Source: JACPLR01 sp041649295
Lineage (GTDB): Archaea > Nanobdellota > Nanobdellia > Pacearchaeales > GW2011-AR1
Reading direction: 5' to 3'
Length of the DNA: 64,000 bases
Assembly (NCBI GenBank): GCA_041649295.1
Contig: JBAZNI010000001.1
Location: 62,001 to 126,000 of the forward strand
Made by a program: the position numbers and the translations under genes. Every line of letters begins with the position of its first letter. The stretch's first letter is position 1. The notes under the pieces are model-generated. The model saw nothing but the letters and a program-made list of their open reading frames with translations. It ran no database searches and was not told where the DNA came from. This document shows positions 22,967 to 31,591 of this stretch, piece by piece.

Positions 22967-25363
22967 ATGAATAAAAAAAAGAGGGTGGCTGGCAACAGCA
23001 ATAAAACAATTGCAGGGCTTTGCATTGTTGCTTTTACATTAATACTTACTTTTATTTTATTAATTGGATTGACAATCGAGAATAATAACGCCTCAACCGA
23101 AGTATTAGAATCACCTATGGATGATTCCCTTGAACTATTCCTCCCATTTAACGGGAATGTAACAGATATCTCTGGAAATAATTATGCAGGAACACCCTTA
23201 AATGTAAACTATGATGTAAATGGAAAAACAGGGCTTGCAATTTCTACTCCAGGCAATAAAAATGGAAGCATTGCTTTTGGGGATATTTTAGATATGGGAA
23301 GAGAAGATTTTACAATAAGTTTTTGGATTAAAAATTTTAATGGAGAGGTAAATCATTTTGTTCTTTCAAAAGGTGAAGCAAATAATAATGGAAAAGTTGG
23401 CTATGATATAAGGGGAAACGGCAATGGGGGATTAGTTATGTATTTGCAAGATGGCGAAGTTAAAAAATCAGTTGCTATCAAAAATATAGGAAATAATAAA
23501 AAAGATTATTGGACTCATATTACATTTGTTGTAGATAGAAGCAACGGGGTTATGAGTTCTTATGTTGATGGAACCCTAAATTCTTCAGTAAATATAGACT
23601 CAATTACAAGAGCAATAGATAATAATTTTGGATTTATGGTTGGCTGTGCTGATTGGAATGCTAATCATATGTCATGTGATAATCCTACGAACACTTCAAT
23701 GGCATTAGACAATTTAAGAATTTATTCAGTTGCTCTTACACCTACTCAAGTTAAAGAAATTCAAAATCAAACTAATACTGTTCTTTACTATAGTCTTAAT
23801 GGGGGAACTGGTTGTGGAACAGGGATAACTTGCGATAGGTCTGGCAATAATCATCATGGGGAGCTTAACGGACCATCTCTTGTTACTACCAGTTCTGGGA
23901 AAGGCTATAAATTTGATGGGGTTAATGATTATATAAAAATAAACGATAATAATGATGGAGATTTAAGAGACATATTTACTATTCTTATTAAAATGAATGT
24001 CTCTGCAGATGATAGAACAGAAGAAGGAAGTACTATTTATAGTGATACTAATGATATTAAAACAGGAACTTCTTTAATTTATTACAATCATACAAAGAAT
24101 GTTTCATTTTATCATAATAACGGAACAGCTTTTTTTAAGACTTCAATCATATCAGAAACTTATCCTAAAAATGTTGCAGCTGTATTTAGAAGAGGGAATA
24201 TTTCACTTTATGTTGATGGAAAATGGAGTTCTTCAACTGCTAAAGGAATTAATGTTTTAAAAAATCCTACAATCAGGAGAATTAGTAAGGGAGACCTTGG
24301 ACCAAATAATTGGTTTAAAGGAATTATAGACGAATTTATTATCTACTCTTCTGTATTCCCTGTTAAATCCTATTTTAGTGGAACAACATGTGCACCTTTA
24401 TGTCCTGCAGGTTATTGTGGAAGCGATGGTTGTGGGGGCATATGTACTTGTGCTTCTGGCACTTGTGAAGATGAACAATGTGTAGATGTTACTTGTGTAG
24501 ACAGCGATGATGGAGAATCTCCTCATGGATACTATTTAGCAGGCGAGGTGGATTATAAGCATAAAGGAACTGCATATAATTATGAAGATAAATGTATAAA
24601 CAGCACCAACTTGTTTGAATGGAGTTGTTCTGGAAATGATGGAACAAACGCAACATATCAATGTCCAGAAGGATGTTCTGCTAATGCTTGCCAAGGCAGT
24701 CCTGTAGAATCGTGTGACGATGATGAAACTGGAAAGAGTGCTTCTATTTTTGGGACAGTTGTTTATGCTCTTGATGATGAAGAAGAGGAATTCGAAGATA
24801 CCTGCATTAATGCAAATTCTGTAAAAGAATGGTTCTGTGACGGAGATAGCGTTGACAGCACTACTTTAACATGCGCAAGTGGAACAAAGTGCAGTAGTGG
24901 AGCATGCAGGGGAAGTGCAAATCTTGAATGTGAAACAGATGATGATTGCGATAGCGGAGAAGAATGCAGTTCTTCAGGAGTTTGTGTGGACGCATCAGGA
25001 GAATGCACATCAGGAGAGGATAAGTGTGAAGGTGTTGTTTTCTTTGAATGTGTAAATGAACAATGGATAGAAATAGGAGAAGATACAGATGAATGTGGGG
25101 TGCCTGTTGCTTGTGAAACAGATGAAGACTGCACTGATAAAGATAACGGAGAATGTAAAGATGGCGCTTGTGTTTATCCTGATGGAGGAAATGGCTGGGT
25201 TTTTGTTGTCCTTATAATATTGGGTATATTAATACTTGCAATAATTGGATTTATAATTTATTTTGTTATTAAAAATCAAAATGAGCAGAGGAATAAGCAC
25301 AATCCTGCATCAAGTGCAACCCCGCAATTTTTGAGGCCTGCAACACCAAGAAGTTTTTCTTAA
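22967..25363 (+). CDS. LamG-domain surface protein with Cys-rich region and C-terminal anchor
   Basis: 798 residues. N-terminal membrane signal (TIAGLCIVAFTLILTFILLI), then two concanavalin-A/LamG-like domains. The first has FNGNVTDISGNNYAGTPLNV, FTISFWIKNFNGE and NLRIYSVALTPTQVKEI; the second has NHHGELNGPSLVTTSSGKGY and IDEFIIYSSVFPVKSYF. A Cys-rich stalk follows (CETDDDCDSGEECSSSGVC), then one membrane helix (VFVVLIILGILILAIIGFII) and a short tail. Such LamG proteins are abundant in DPANN and may bind sugars or host surfaces. Its stop overlaps the convergent topoisomerase gene by 4 bases. Confidence 0.8.
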   Translation: MNKKKRVAGNSNKTIAGLCIVAFTLILTFILLIGLTIENNNASTEVLESPMDDSLELFLPFNGNVTDISGNNYAGTPLNVNYDVNGKTGLAISTPGNKNGSIAFGDILDMGREDFTISFWIKNFNGEVNHFVLSKGEANNNGKVGYDIRGNGNGGLVMYLQDGEVKKSVAIKNIGNNKKDYWTHITFVVDRSNGVMSSYVDGTLNSSVNIDSITRAIDNNFGFMVGCADWNANHMSCDNPTNTSMALDNLRIYSVALTPTQVKEIQNQTNTVLYYSLNGGTGCGTGITCDRSGNNHHGELNGPSLVTTSSGKGYKFDGVNDYIKINDNNDGDLRDIFTILIKMNVSADDRTEEGSTIYSDTNDIKTGTSLIYYNHTKNVSFYHNNGTAFFKTSIISETYPKNVAAVFRRGNISLYVDGKWSSSTAKGINVLKNPTIRRISKGDLGPNNWFKGIIDEFIIYSSVFPVKSYFSGTTCAPLCPAGYCGSDGCGGICTCASGTCEDEQCVDVTCVDSDDGESPHGYYLAGEVDYKHKGTAYNYEDKCINSTNLFEWSCSGNDGTNATYQCPEGCSANACQGSPVESCDDDETGKSASIFGTVVYALDDEEEEFEDTCINANSVKEWFCDGDSVDSTTLTCASGTKCSSGACRGSANLECETDDDCDSGEECSSSGVCVDASGECTSGEDKCEGVVFFECVNEQWIEIGEDTDECGVPVACETDEDCTDKDNGECKDGACVYPDGGNGWVFVVLIILGILILAIIGFIIYFVIKNQNEQRNKHNPASSATPQFLRPATPRSFS

Positions 25364-27654
25364 TTTTCCTTGTTTTTTCCAGAACACTCATTATTAAAGC
25401 AAAATATCCACGGCTTCTTTCCACTTTTTATTGACATCAACATTGGCCAGCTACAATATTCACAAACTTTATCTGTTTTTTTAATTAATGAGTTAGGAGG
25501 AAGGGAATATGTTGTTTTGCATTCTGGATAAGAATCACAGGCTATAAAATACCTTCTTGAAGCTCTGTTATATTTTATTATTAACTTCCCCTTATTGCAA
25601 ACAGGACATATCATTATTTCATTTTCTTTTTTTTGCTCTTCCCAAAGTTCTGTTGTTGCTTTGATTAAGTCTTTTCCAATATCTAATTTGTTTTTTTCAA
25701 AATGCTCTCCAATTTTTACAACAACTTTTTTTGTTTCTTCAAGTATTTGCTTTTCTTTTTCTTCTGGTTTTTTTGAGCTTCTTATACTGTCCAAATCTCT
25801 TTCCATGTTGGTGGTAAGTGATTCATCAATTATTATAGGGCAGTTTTTTTCAAGAGTTTCAATTAGTGAGATTCCAAGGCTTGTTGCTTTTAAGCTTTTA
25901 TCTTTTATATATCCCCTGTTATAAAGTGTTTCAAGAATAGATGCTCTTGTTGCTTTTGTCCCAAGATTTTTTCTTTCAAGTTCTGAGATTATTGATGCAG
26001 GAGAATATCTTTTAGGAGGCTGTGTTTCTTTTTCTTCAATTTTAACTTTAAGTATTTCTGCTTCCCCATTAATATCTGGGATTATGTGCTCTTCATAAGA
26101 AGAAGGGTATACATCCAACCACCCTTTTTTGATTATTTCTGAACCTTTCGCATCAAACTTTAATCCTTCTGTTTGAAAGTCAATTTTTTTATTACTTAAC
26201 ACTGCATCTTCACAAAAACAACCTATAAATCTTTTTACTATTAACTCATATATTTTTCTATCTTCATCTTCTAATTCATGGAATTCTCCTGTAGGATATA
26301 TTGATGGATGTGCAGGATCTGTTTTTCTTCCTTCTATAGGAATTGTTCTTTTTGCGAACTTTGCAAAATTAAATCTTTCTTCTAACCTTTTTAATAATTT
26401 AGGATACCCTATTTCTTTTGGAATTTTCTGGCTGTTTGTTCTGGGGTAGGAGATAATTCCTGCAAGATATAATTTTTGTGCTATCTCAAGTGTTTTAGCC
26501 GGAGTGATTTTAAACCATCTGTAAGCTTCTGTTTGCAGTGCAGTTAAGTCAAAAGGGGGTTGAGGTTGTATTTTTCTTTCTGAAGTTGTAGTTTTTGCAA
26601 TTCCTGTTTTTCCATTTAATTCTTTAAATTTTTCAAGCTCTTTTTCTTTTTTTATATCTTTAACATACTTTACTTCTGCTTTTTCTTTTTTATTAGTTAT
26701 ATCCAGTAAAACCTGCCAGTACTTTTCAGGTTTGAATTTTCCTATTTCATGCTCTTTTTTTACTATAAGGTTTAATGCCGGACCTTGCACTCTGCCTATT
26801 GACATAAGCCTGAAATTTCCAGCTGATTTAATTGCATCCATTAATGCCCTTGATAAATTTATTCCATAAATCCAATCAATATAATGCCTTGTTTCTCCTG
26901 CAATTCCCTGATTCCAGTCAAGAGTTTTGCTTCTTTCATTAAATGCTTTTTGTATATCCTCTGCAGTTAGTGTTGAGAATTTCATTCTTTCAGCATCTTT
27001 CTGGTTGCAGATATATTTTACAATATTCATTCCTATTACTTCTCCTTCTGTATCATAATCAGTTGCAACAACAATTTCAGAGGTATTTTTGCATAACTTT
27101 GCAATTGTATCATAATATTTTTTTGTAAAATCTTTTTTTCTTACAAGATAATTTGGAGCCCATGTAATCTCAAATGTAGGCCATTTATTTCTTGGATGAA
27201 TCTGTGCAAGTGTAAATAAATGCCCGACAGCACACACAACATTAATTTCTCTTTCATCACGATAAATGGTATAGTAGCTTACGCCCCCAACTGTATTTTT
27301 TTTAATTCCATTAATTGCAAGTGCATTTGCAAGCTTTAGCGCTGCTTGCGGTTTTTCAGTAATTATCATCATATGCCCGCTTTTTTTTAGAACTTTTGGC
27401 CCTGGAATCTTAAATTCTTCAGTCCAATATTTGTTTTTTCCATTTGATTCTTTCGTTGTCAGTTTTTTTGTTTTTTTGTTTTTTTGTTTTACATTTTCCA
27501 TTTTTTCAATGGTAAATTCTTTTTTTTCTTTAACCGGGACATCCAAAGCTCTTGCTATGTCTCTTTCATCAATGGGAACAAAATTCTCCTTTATGTCTTT
27601 TTCACCCTGAAATTTAACAGGGTCATCTACTAGTTTTTTCTTTGTGACTGCCAT
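25360..27654 (-). CDS. topA: DNA topoisomerase I (type IA)
   Basis: 764 residues. The Toprim domain begins about residue 95 (MMIITEKPQAALKLANAL) with DYDTEGEVIGMNIV supplying the acidic metal-binding residues. The active-site Tyr is in GIISYPRTNSQKIP. GRVQGPALNLIVKKE and NLGTKATRASILETLYNRGY are conserved type IA segments. Two C-terminal zinc ribbons (CPVCNKG...CDSYPEC and CEYCSWP...CFNNEC) bind DNA. The ~95-residue Lys/Glu-rich N-terminal extension before Toprim is unusual. It relaxes negative supercoils during replication and transcription. Confidence 0.95.
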   Translation of the reverse strand: MAVTKKKLVDDPVKFQGEKDIKENFVPIDERDIARALDVPVKEKKEFTIEKMENVKQKNKKTKKLTTKESNGKNKYWTEEFKIPGPKVLKKSGHMMIITEKPQAALKLANALAINGIKKNTVGGVSYYTIYRDEREINVVCAVGHLFTLAQIHPRNKWPTFEITWAPNYLVRKKDFTKKYYDTIAKLCKNTSEIVVATDYDTEGEVIGMNIVKYICNQKDAERMKFSTLTAEDIQKAFNERSKTLDWNQGIAGETRHYIDWIYGINLSRALMDAIKSAGNFRLMSIGRVQGPALNLIVKKEHEIGKFKPEKYWQVLLDITNKKEKAEVKYVKDIKKEKELEKFKELNGKTGIAKTTTSERKIQPQPPFDLTALQTEAYRWFKITPAKTLEIAQKLYLAGIISYPRTNSQKIPKEIGYPKLLKRLEERFNFAKFAKRTIPIEGRKTDPAHPSIYPTGEFHELEDEDRKIYELIVKRFIGCFCEDAVLSNKKIDFQTEGLKFDAKGSEIIKKGWLDVYPSSYEEHIIPDINGEAEILKVKIEEKETQPPKRYSPASIISELERKNLGTKATRASILETLYNRGYIKDKSLKATSLGISLIETLEKNCPIIIDESLTTNMERDLDSIRSSKKPEEKEKQILEETKKVVVKIGEHFEKNKLDIGKDLIKATTELWEEQKKENEIMICPVCNKGKLIIKYNRASRRYFIACDSYPECKTTYSLPPNSLIKKTDKVCEYCSWPMLMSIKSGKKPWIFCFNNECSGKNKEN

Positions 27655-27803
27655 AACTTAACTTTAACTCTATTAACCTCTATTTATTAAGCTTATTATT
27701 TATTATATGCTTCTACAACCTCGTTGCTTTAAGTTATTTATATAATTTGCTGTTAGTAGCAAATTGGCCTATTAAATGTTTCAAGAAATTTTATCTTTTC
27801 AAT

Positions 27804-28118
27804 TTATCTATCATCTGAAAGATATTTTCTGTTCACTGATTTAAATCTTTCAACTGCAATTACTACAGAATTAACTAATTCCTGAGGATATTTCAACCCA
27901 GAATAATCTCTTTTTAGTTGTTCTTCAAGTTCTCCCCGGCGTTTTTCGTAGTCAAGTAAATTCTTTTCTACTAAATCTCTTTTCATTTGTTCATTCATAG
28001 AATCAAAAAGGATCGCAGTAGTCCAATCTAGAGAACTTAATAAGTTAGCTACTTCGTTTCCAAAGTGCATTGCAACTTCCAATGGATTACAATTTGATCT
28101 AAGGGTTTTAAAGTCCAT
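27804..28118 (-). CDS. Unknown small soluble protein
   Basis: 104 residues, no signal peptide, mostly helical (MDFKTLRSNCNPLEVAMHFG, then MNEQMKRDLVEKNLLDYEKR). A TATA-like AT tract lies upstream. I recognise no family and no conserved neighbour link. Confidence 0.5.
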   Translation of the reverse strand: MDFKTLRSNCNPLEVAMHFGNEVANLLSSLDWTTAILFDSMNEQMKRDLVEKNLLDYEKRRGELEEQLKRDYSGLKYPQELVNSVVIAVERFKSVNRKYLSDDR

Positions 28119-28210
28119 ACAATACTTATTAAATATAATATTTTTAAGCTTATCGGTAATTTTATGTATATATTGGTATAGGAGCTTAGAAGTCGGCTAA
28201 TTTTTAAGAT

Positions 28211-28861
28211 CTAAACTTCAATAATCTTCCCCTGCCTGCCAACACTGATTACTCTTGTGCTACCTAATTTTTCTTCAATACCTGCAGCTTCGTGAACATG
28301 CGAGCATAAAGCAATGTCTGGCTTAAATGCCCTGATTGCTTTTTCAACTCCAGAGCTTCCCTTGAAAAATCTTGTGAACTTTTCAATTAAAGTATTTGAT
28401 GGGTGAACATGAGTTACCATTACTTTTATCTCAGAGTCTTTTACTTTTTCAAAGCCTTTTTTCAGCAGTTCATATAACTCAGATTCCTTCATTCTTGAAA
28501 AAGGCCCAATATTTGCTCCGCCTGCGCCAAAAATTCCCACATTATTAAGTTTGAAAGAATATCCGTGAATATTTTTTGTATTGCTGTATAGCTCACTTAA
28601 AAAATCAGCAGTTGCAAGTGTTTCGTGATTTCCAGGCACAAGCAAAACTTTCTTCCCTGCTTTTTCAAAAGGATTTATAAGATTTTTTTCAGAATTTTCA
28701 AAAAAAGTTAAATCTCCTGTTAGTATTACTAAATCCACCTTTTCTTTTTTTGCTTTTTCTGCAAGCCTTTTTGTTAGTTCTGCATCTCCATGTATATCCC
28801 CCACAGCTAAAATTTTTAGTTTTTTTCCTGAAGGTTTTTGTTTTTTTGACATATTTTTCAT
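28211..28861 (-). CDS. Calcineurin-like metallophosphoesterase
   Basis: 216 residues. The metal-binding motifs are all present: GDIHGDAE (D-x-H), LTGDLTFF (GD), VPGNHE (GNHE), MVTHVHPS (H) and CSHVHEA (G/S-H-x-H). It folds as a di-metal phosphoesterase with broad possible substrates. Start is at 28861 (MKNMSKKQK), with an alternative Met at residue 4. It is divergent from the winged-helix gene at 28990. Confidence 0.9.
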   Translation of the reverse strand: MKNMSKKQKPSGKKLKILAVGDIHGDAELTKRLAEKAKKEKVDLVILTGDLTFFENSEKNLINPFEKAGKKVLLVPGNHETLATADFLSELYSNTKNIHGYSFKLNNVGIFGAGGANIGPFSRMKESELYELLKKGFEKVKDSEIKVMVTHVHPSNTLIEKFTRFFKGSSGVEKAIRAFKPDIALCSHVHEAAGIEEKLGSTRVISVGRQGKIIEV

Positions 28862-28989
28862 ACTTTTTTGACATATTTAAACTCTTTGTTAGTAGTAAAT
28901 TTTAATTTAGAGTTTTTTTTTAAATTCCCGAAACATTTAAAAGCCACAGTTATATCCCGATATATAGATTAAATTATATACATTGTAAA

Positions 28990-29256
28990 ATGAAAGATAA
29001 CTTTGATGTGTTTTTTAGAAGAAAGCCGGCAATGATGATGATTGCTCTTAGAAAGCTTTCAAGAGTCAGATACGGCTCTTTGCTCGCTAAAGAGGTTGAT
29101 TGTACATATAGCCATGCAGTTAAGATTCTCCAGACATTGGAAAATCTTGGGCTCGTGACTTTTGAAAAAAAAGGCAGAATAAAGCTGATAAAACTTACAA
29201 AAAAAGGGCAGGAAGTTGCCGAAAATATTGCAGGAATTCAGCAGACTGTCGGTTAA
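28990..29256 (+). CDS. Winged-helix DNA-binding protein
   Basis: 88 residues. YGSLLAKEVDCTYSHAVKIL is a helix-turn-helix, followed by LENLGLVTFEKKGRIKLIKL as the wing; KLTKKGQEVAENIAG forms the last helix. This matches the MarR/PadR-like or archaeal HTH group of small transcription regulators. It stands divergent from the phosphoesterase gene and just upstream of tRNA-Lys; a target cannot be deduced. Confidence 0.8.
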   Translation: MKDNFDVFFRRKPAMMMIALRKLSRVRYGSLLAKEVDCTYSHAVKILQTLENLGLVTFEKKGRIKLIKLTKKGQEVAENIAGIQQTVG

Positions 29257-29327
29257 TTCTTTTTTATTTTTATTTGATTTTTATTATTTCATTAAGTTTA
29301 TAAGTTATTTATTTCTATTAGGATAAT

Positions 29328-29517
29328 GGATCCGTAGCTCAGTCTGGTCAGAGCACTGGACTCTTAAATGTAAGGACCTAGAGAACATACTTGTTCTCTG
29401 GTTCAGAGAATCTTTGATTCTCTTGAAACCCAGGTTCCTTAGCACTCAACCTCCTAAGATAATAACTTAAGGGCAAGAGAAATCCAGGTGTCGAGGGTTC
29501 AAATCCCTTCGGGTCCA
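29328..29517 (+). tRNA. tRNA-Lys (CTT) with intron
   Basis: The acceptor stem pairs GGATCCG with CGGGTCC, with discriminator A at 29517. D arm GCTCAGTCTGGTCAGAGC, anticodon stem CTGGA/TCCAG, loop CTCTTAA giving anticodon CTT (bases 29363-29365), and T arm CGAGGGTTCAAATCCCTTC in context. An intron of about 115 bases sits at the canonical site after position 37. The 3' terminal bases are repeated twice downstream in the 92-bp tandem repeat. Confidence 0.9.
29367..29481 (+). other. Structured intron of tRNA-Lys
   Basis: About 115 bases, long for an archaeal tRNA intron. It can fold as a three-way junction: outer stem TAAGGACCT/AGGTTCCTTA, hairpin AGAGAACA-tact-TGTTCTCT, and hairpin GGTTCaGAGAATC-ttt-GATTCTCtTGAAACC. 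Exact ends are set by the canonical 37/38 position and could shift by a base. No open reading frame. Removal would need the bulge-helix-bulge endonuclease, which is not in the window. Confidence 0.7.
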
Positions 29518-29697
29518 TTTTTAATCTGGGATTTGAACAGGTTCAAATCAGTTTTATTTGCAAAAATAAAACTTACCAAGAAGTTTCTTCTTGAGTACCT
29601 TCGGGTCCATTTTTAATCTGGGATTTGAACAGGTTCAAATCAGTTTTATTTGCAAAAATAAAACTTACCAAGAAGTTTCTTCTTGAGTACCTTCAAC
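29506..29697 (+). repeat. Two perfect 92-bp tandem units plus a partial third, downstream of tRNA-Lys
   Basis: Units run 29506-29597 and 29598-29689; a third begins at 29690 and decays. Each starts with CCTTCGGGTCCA, the tRNA-Lys 3' end, and then holds three perfect hairpins: ATTTGAAC-ag-GTTCAAAT, TTTTATTT-gcaa-AAATAAAA and AAGAAG-ttt-CTTCTT. The first unit begins inside the tRNA gene itself. Tandem duplication by recombination at the tRNA end or repeated insertion are both possible. Confidence 0.85.
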
Positions 29698-29794
29698 CTT
29701 CAGGTTCATATTATATTCCTGCCAAGCATTCATAGAGTATATTTACATAAATCAAATTAGAAAGTCTTTTAAATAGACCACTACAAGATTTAAA

Positions 29795-29989
29795 ATGGAA
29801 AAAAGAAAAATAGCTATGGCAAAGTATGATGGTAATGGTAATCCTGTAAATGCCTGTTATGGAGTTTACAAAATCGCAGATATTGAAATTTTTAGACATT
29901 CGGGTTTTGTTGATGTTGATGAAAATTTAGCAAGAAAAATTAGTGAAGATTTAGCTGAAAGAATAAAAAATGGCGCATTAAAATATTAA
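29795..29989 (+). CDS. Unknown 64-residue protein
   Basis: Reads MEKRKIAMAKYDGNGNPVNA at the start, with an acidic helical C-terminus (DENLARKISEDLAERIKNG). A TATA-like box (ttttaaata near 29770) lies about 25 bases before the ATG. No family recognised. Confidence 0.55.
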   Translation: MEKRKIAMAKYDGNGNPVNACYGVYKIADIEIFRHSGFVDVDENLARKISEDLAERIKNGALKY

Positions 29990-30014
29990 GAATTGCATAT
30001 ATGCTCGCCTATTT

Positions 30015-30323
30015 TTATTTATACTCTCTCCAAGTATACTTGCATTTTGTGCATTTAAAGAAGCGAGTTTCAGCTTCATCTCCTGAACGTGTTTGAGATG
30101 TCCAGAAATAAGTCTCTTTATTCTTGCATTTTGGGCAGTTGTTAATAATTATCGGAAAAATATCAGTTTCTTTTTCAGTTACAACCCCTATTTCCTTGCC
30201 TTCTTTTATTTTCTCATTTGATTCTATCTTAACTTTTGACTTAGAGATATATCCGCACCTGATACATCCAAAATTTTTCCTTTTCTCTTCCAATACACAA
30301 CCACATTTTGGGCAAAAGTCCAT
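30015..30323 (-). CDS. tfs: Transcription factor S (TFIIS/RPB9-like)
   Basis: 102 residues with two zinc ribbons. The N-terminal one is FCPKCGCVLEEKRKNFGCIRCGY in pattern (CxxC...CxxC). The C-terminal one is NNCPKCKNKETYFWTSQTRS, then GDEAETRFFKCTKCKYTWRE, where the acidic DE pair enters the RNA polymerase active site to stimulate cleavage of backtracked RNA. Length and layout match archaeal TFS exactly. Confidence 0.95.
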   Translation of the reverse strand: MDFCPKCGCVLEEKRKNFGCIRCGYISKSKVKIESNEKIKEGKEIGVVTEKETDIFPIIINNCPKCKNKETYFWTSQTRSGDEAETRFFKCTKCKYTWREYK

Positions 30324-30387
30324 TTTTACCTTTTTTTATTTTTTAATTTAGTATAAGCCCCTTTTAAACCTTTCTTTAGTGTTAAAC

Positions 30388-30999
30388 TTATTTACAAAAT
30401 CCCCTTTCATTTTGGCTTCTGAAAGGTTCAAAAAATATAAGTTTTGCCCAGCCAATGTATGGAATTCTTACAACAGTTGCCTTTCCAATAATGCTGTTAG
30501 GATTAATATTTTTTTCAAAAGCAAATTGTTCATTCCCATTGATATTATTGTTGTCCCCTTTTGTCTGAATGGGATTAAAATCTATTATCCTGTGAATAAC
30601 AGGTTTTGCTGTGCCATTGGCAACAAATATTATTGTATCCCCTAACTTTAACTTTTCTTCTTTAACACCCCTTATAAAAAATATGTCTCCTTTATTAAAC
30701 CCATTTTTTAAATTAAACTCTTCAAAATTTTCTTTTTCAATTCCTTTTTCTTCATACCACTCCCTGTTTTTTTCCCACCAGTTTTCAAAATTGCCATCAT
30801 GATACATACTGCACGATTCAACAATAACAATGGGAAGCGAGCTTCCTGTTGCAAAAGACAGCGCCGGAAAAATTATAAATTTAATCAGTACAAATACAAT
30901 TATAAGAAATACTATCCAGCTTAACCAACTGTCATTATGCCATAAAAAATTCCAGAACTTTTTCCCTTTAGATAAAATATCTTTAACCTCTTTATTCAT
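30388..30999 (-). CDS. Signal peptidase I (archaeal/ER type)
   Basis: 203 residues. A membrane helix (WIVFLIIVFVLIKFIIF) precedes the catalytic Ser in ESCSMYH (Ser 64). KLGDTIIFVA, the catalytic His in VIHRIID and TKGDNN complete the SPase box B-E set; His in place of Lys marks the archaeal/eukaryotic type. It cleaves signal peptides of the many secreted proteins encoded around here. Confidence 0.9.
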   Translation of the reverse strand: MNKEVKDILSKGKKFWNFLWHNDSWLSWIVFLIIVFVLIKFIIFPALSFATGSSLPIVIVESCSMYHDGNFENWWEKNREWYEEKGIEKENFEEFNLKNGFNKGDIFFIRGVKEEKLKLGDTIIFVANGTAKPVIHRIIDFNPIQTKGDNNNINGNEQFAFEKNINPNSIIGKATVVRIPYIGWAKLIFFEPFRSQNERGFCK

Positions 31000-31034
31000 C
31001 AGTTTTTTAAATAAACAGGATATTTAAATGTTTT

Positions 31035-31228
31035 TTATTCTCTTAGGTGACTAAGACGCAACAATGTGTCATAATCGAAATATTTAAATAGTGTATATTT
31101 CTTGTGTATACATAGATAATACACATAATGTGTATTTATCATAACCTCAACCCCCAATCCACGTCGGTTACGGCGTGGTATGCTAACAAAAAACAAAAAG
31201 AGTAAATAAAAATACAAAATAAACAAAA
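31035..31228. other. Gene-free stretch with hairpins
   Basis: Contains a small hairpin (CCACG-tcggttacgg-CGTGG near 31159-31178) and AT-rich dyads such as TACACAT/ATGTGTA. It could hold the promoter and leader of the 31229 operon or a small RNA. The minus-strand frame here is Phe/Tyr-rich and looks spurious. Confidence 0.35.
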
Positions 31229-31591
31229 ATGGATTTATTCGAAAACACAATTTTATGCAAGAACTGCAATGTAAAAATGCAGAAAATAAAATTTGAAAAA
31301 AATGGATTTTGCTTTAGGGCTGTTGAATGCTCAAAATGCCACAATAAAATCATTCACCCCGAAGACCAGCAGGAATATGAACACTTCCTAAGATTAAGGC
31401 ACAAAAGATTTAATGTTAAATTAAGAATTGTAGGAAATAGCTATACTGTTTCAATACCAAAAGAAATAGTCCATTTTATAAATGAACAAAATAAAGTAAT
31501 GGATGAAATGGTAAGATTAAGTTTTGAAAGAATGGGAAAATTATCTTTAATGTTTAATGAGGAGGAAGAACAAGTAGAAAAAAATGACTAA
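31229..31591 (+). CDS. Zinc-ribbon plus AbrB-like small protein
   Basis: 120 residues. The N-terminal half is a zinc ribbon (LCKNCNVKMQ...ECSKCHN). The C-terminal half has VKLRIVGNSYTVSIPKEIVH, the swapped-hairpin AbrB/SpoVT pattern, and an acidic end. It overlaps the CDC48 start by 8 bases, so the two are co-transcribed and may be regulated together. It might act as a DNA-binding regulator or adapter; inference. Confidence 0.65.
   Translation: MDLFENTILCKNCNVKMQKIKFEKNGFCFRAVECSKCHNKIIHPEDQQEYEHFLRLRHKRFNVKLRIVGNSYTVSIPKEIVHFINEQNKVMDEMVRLSFERMGKLSLMFNEEEEQVEKND

Noticed and set aside
29506..29697. CRISPR array
   Set aside because: The units are 92 bp, directly adjoining without unique spacers, and derive from the tRNA 3' end; no cas genes nearby.
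31035..31250. Minus-strand 71-residue frame rich in Phe and Tyr
   Set aside because: Low-complexity composition, overlaps the start and promoter of the 31229 gene, and has no promoter of its own.
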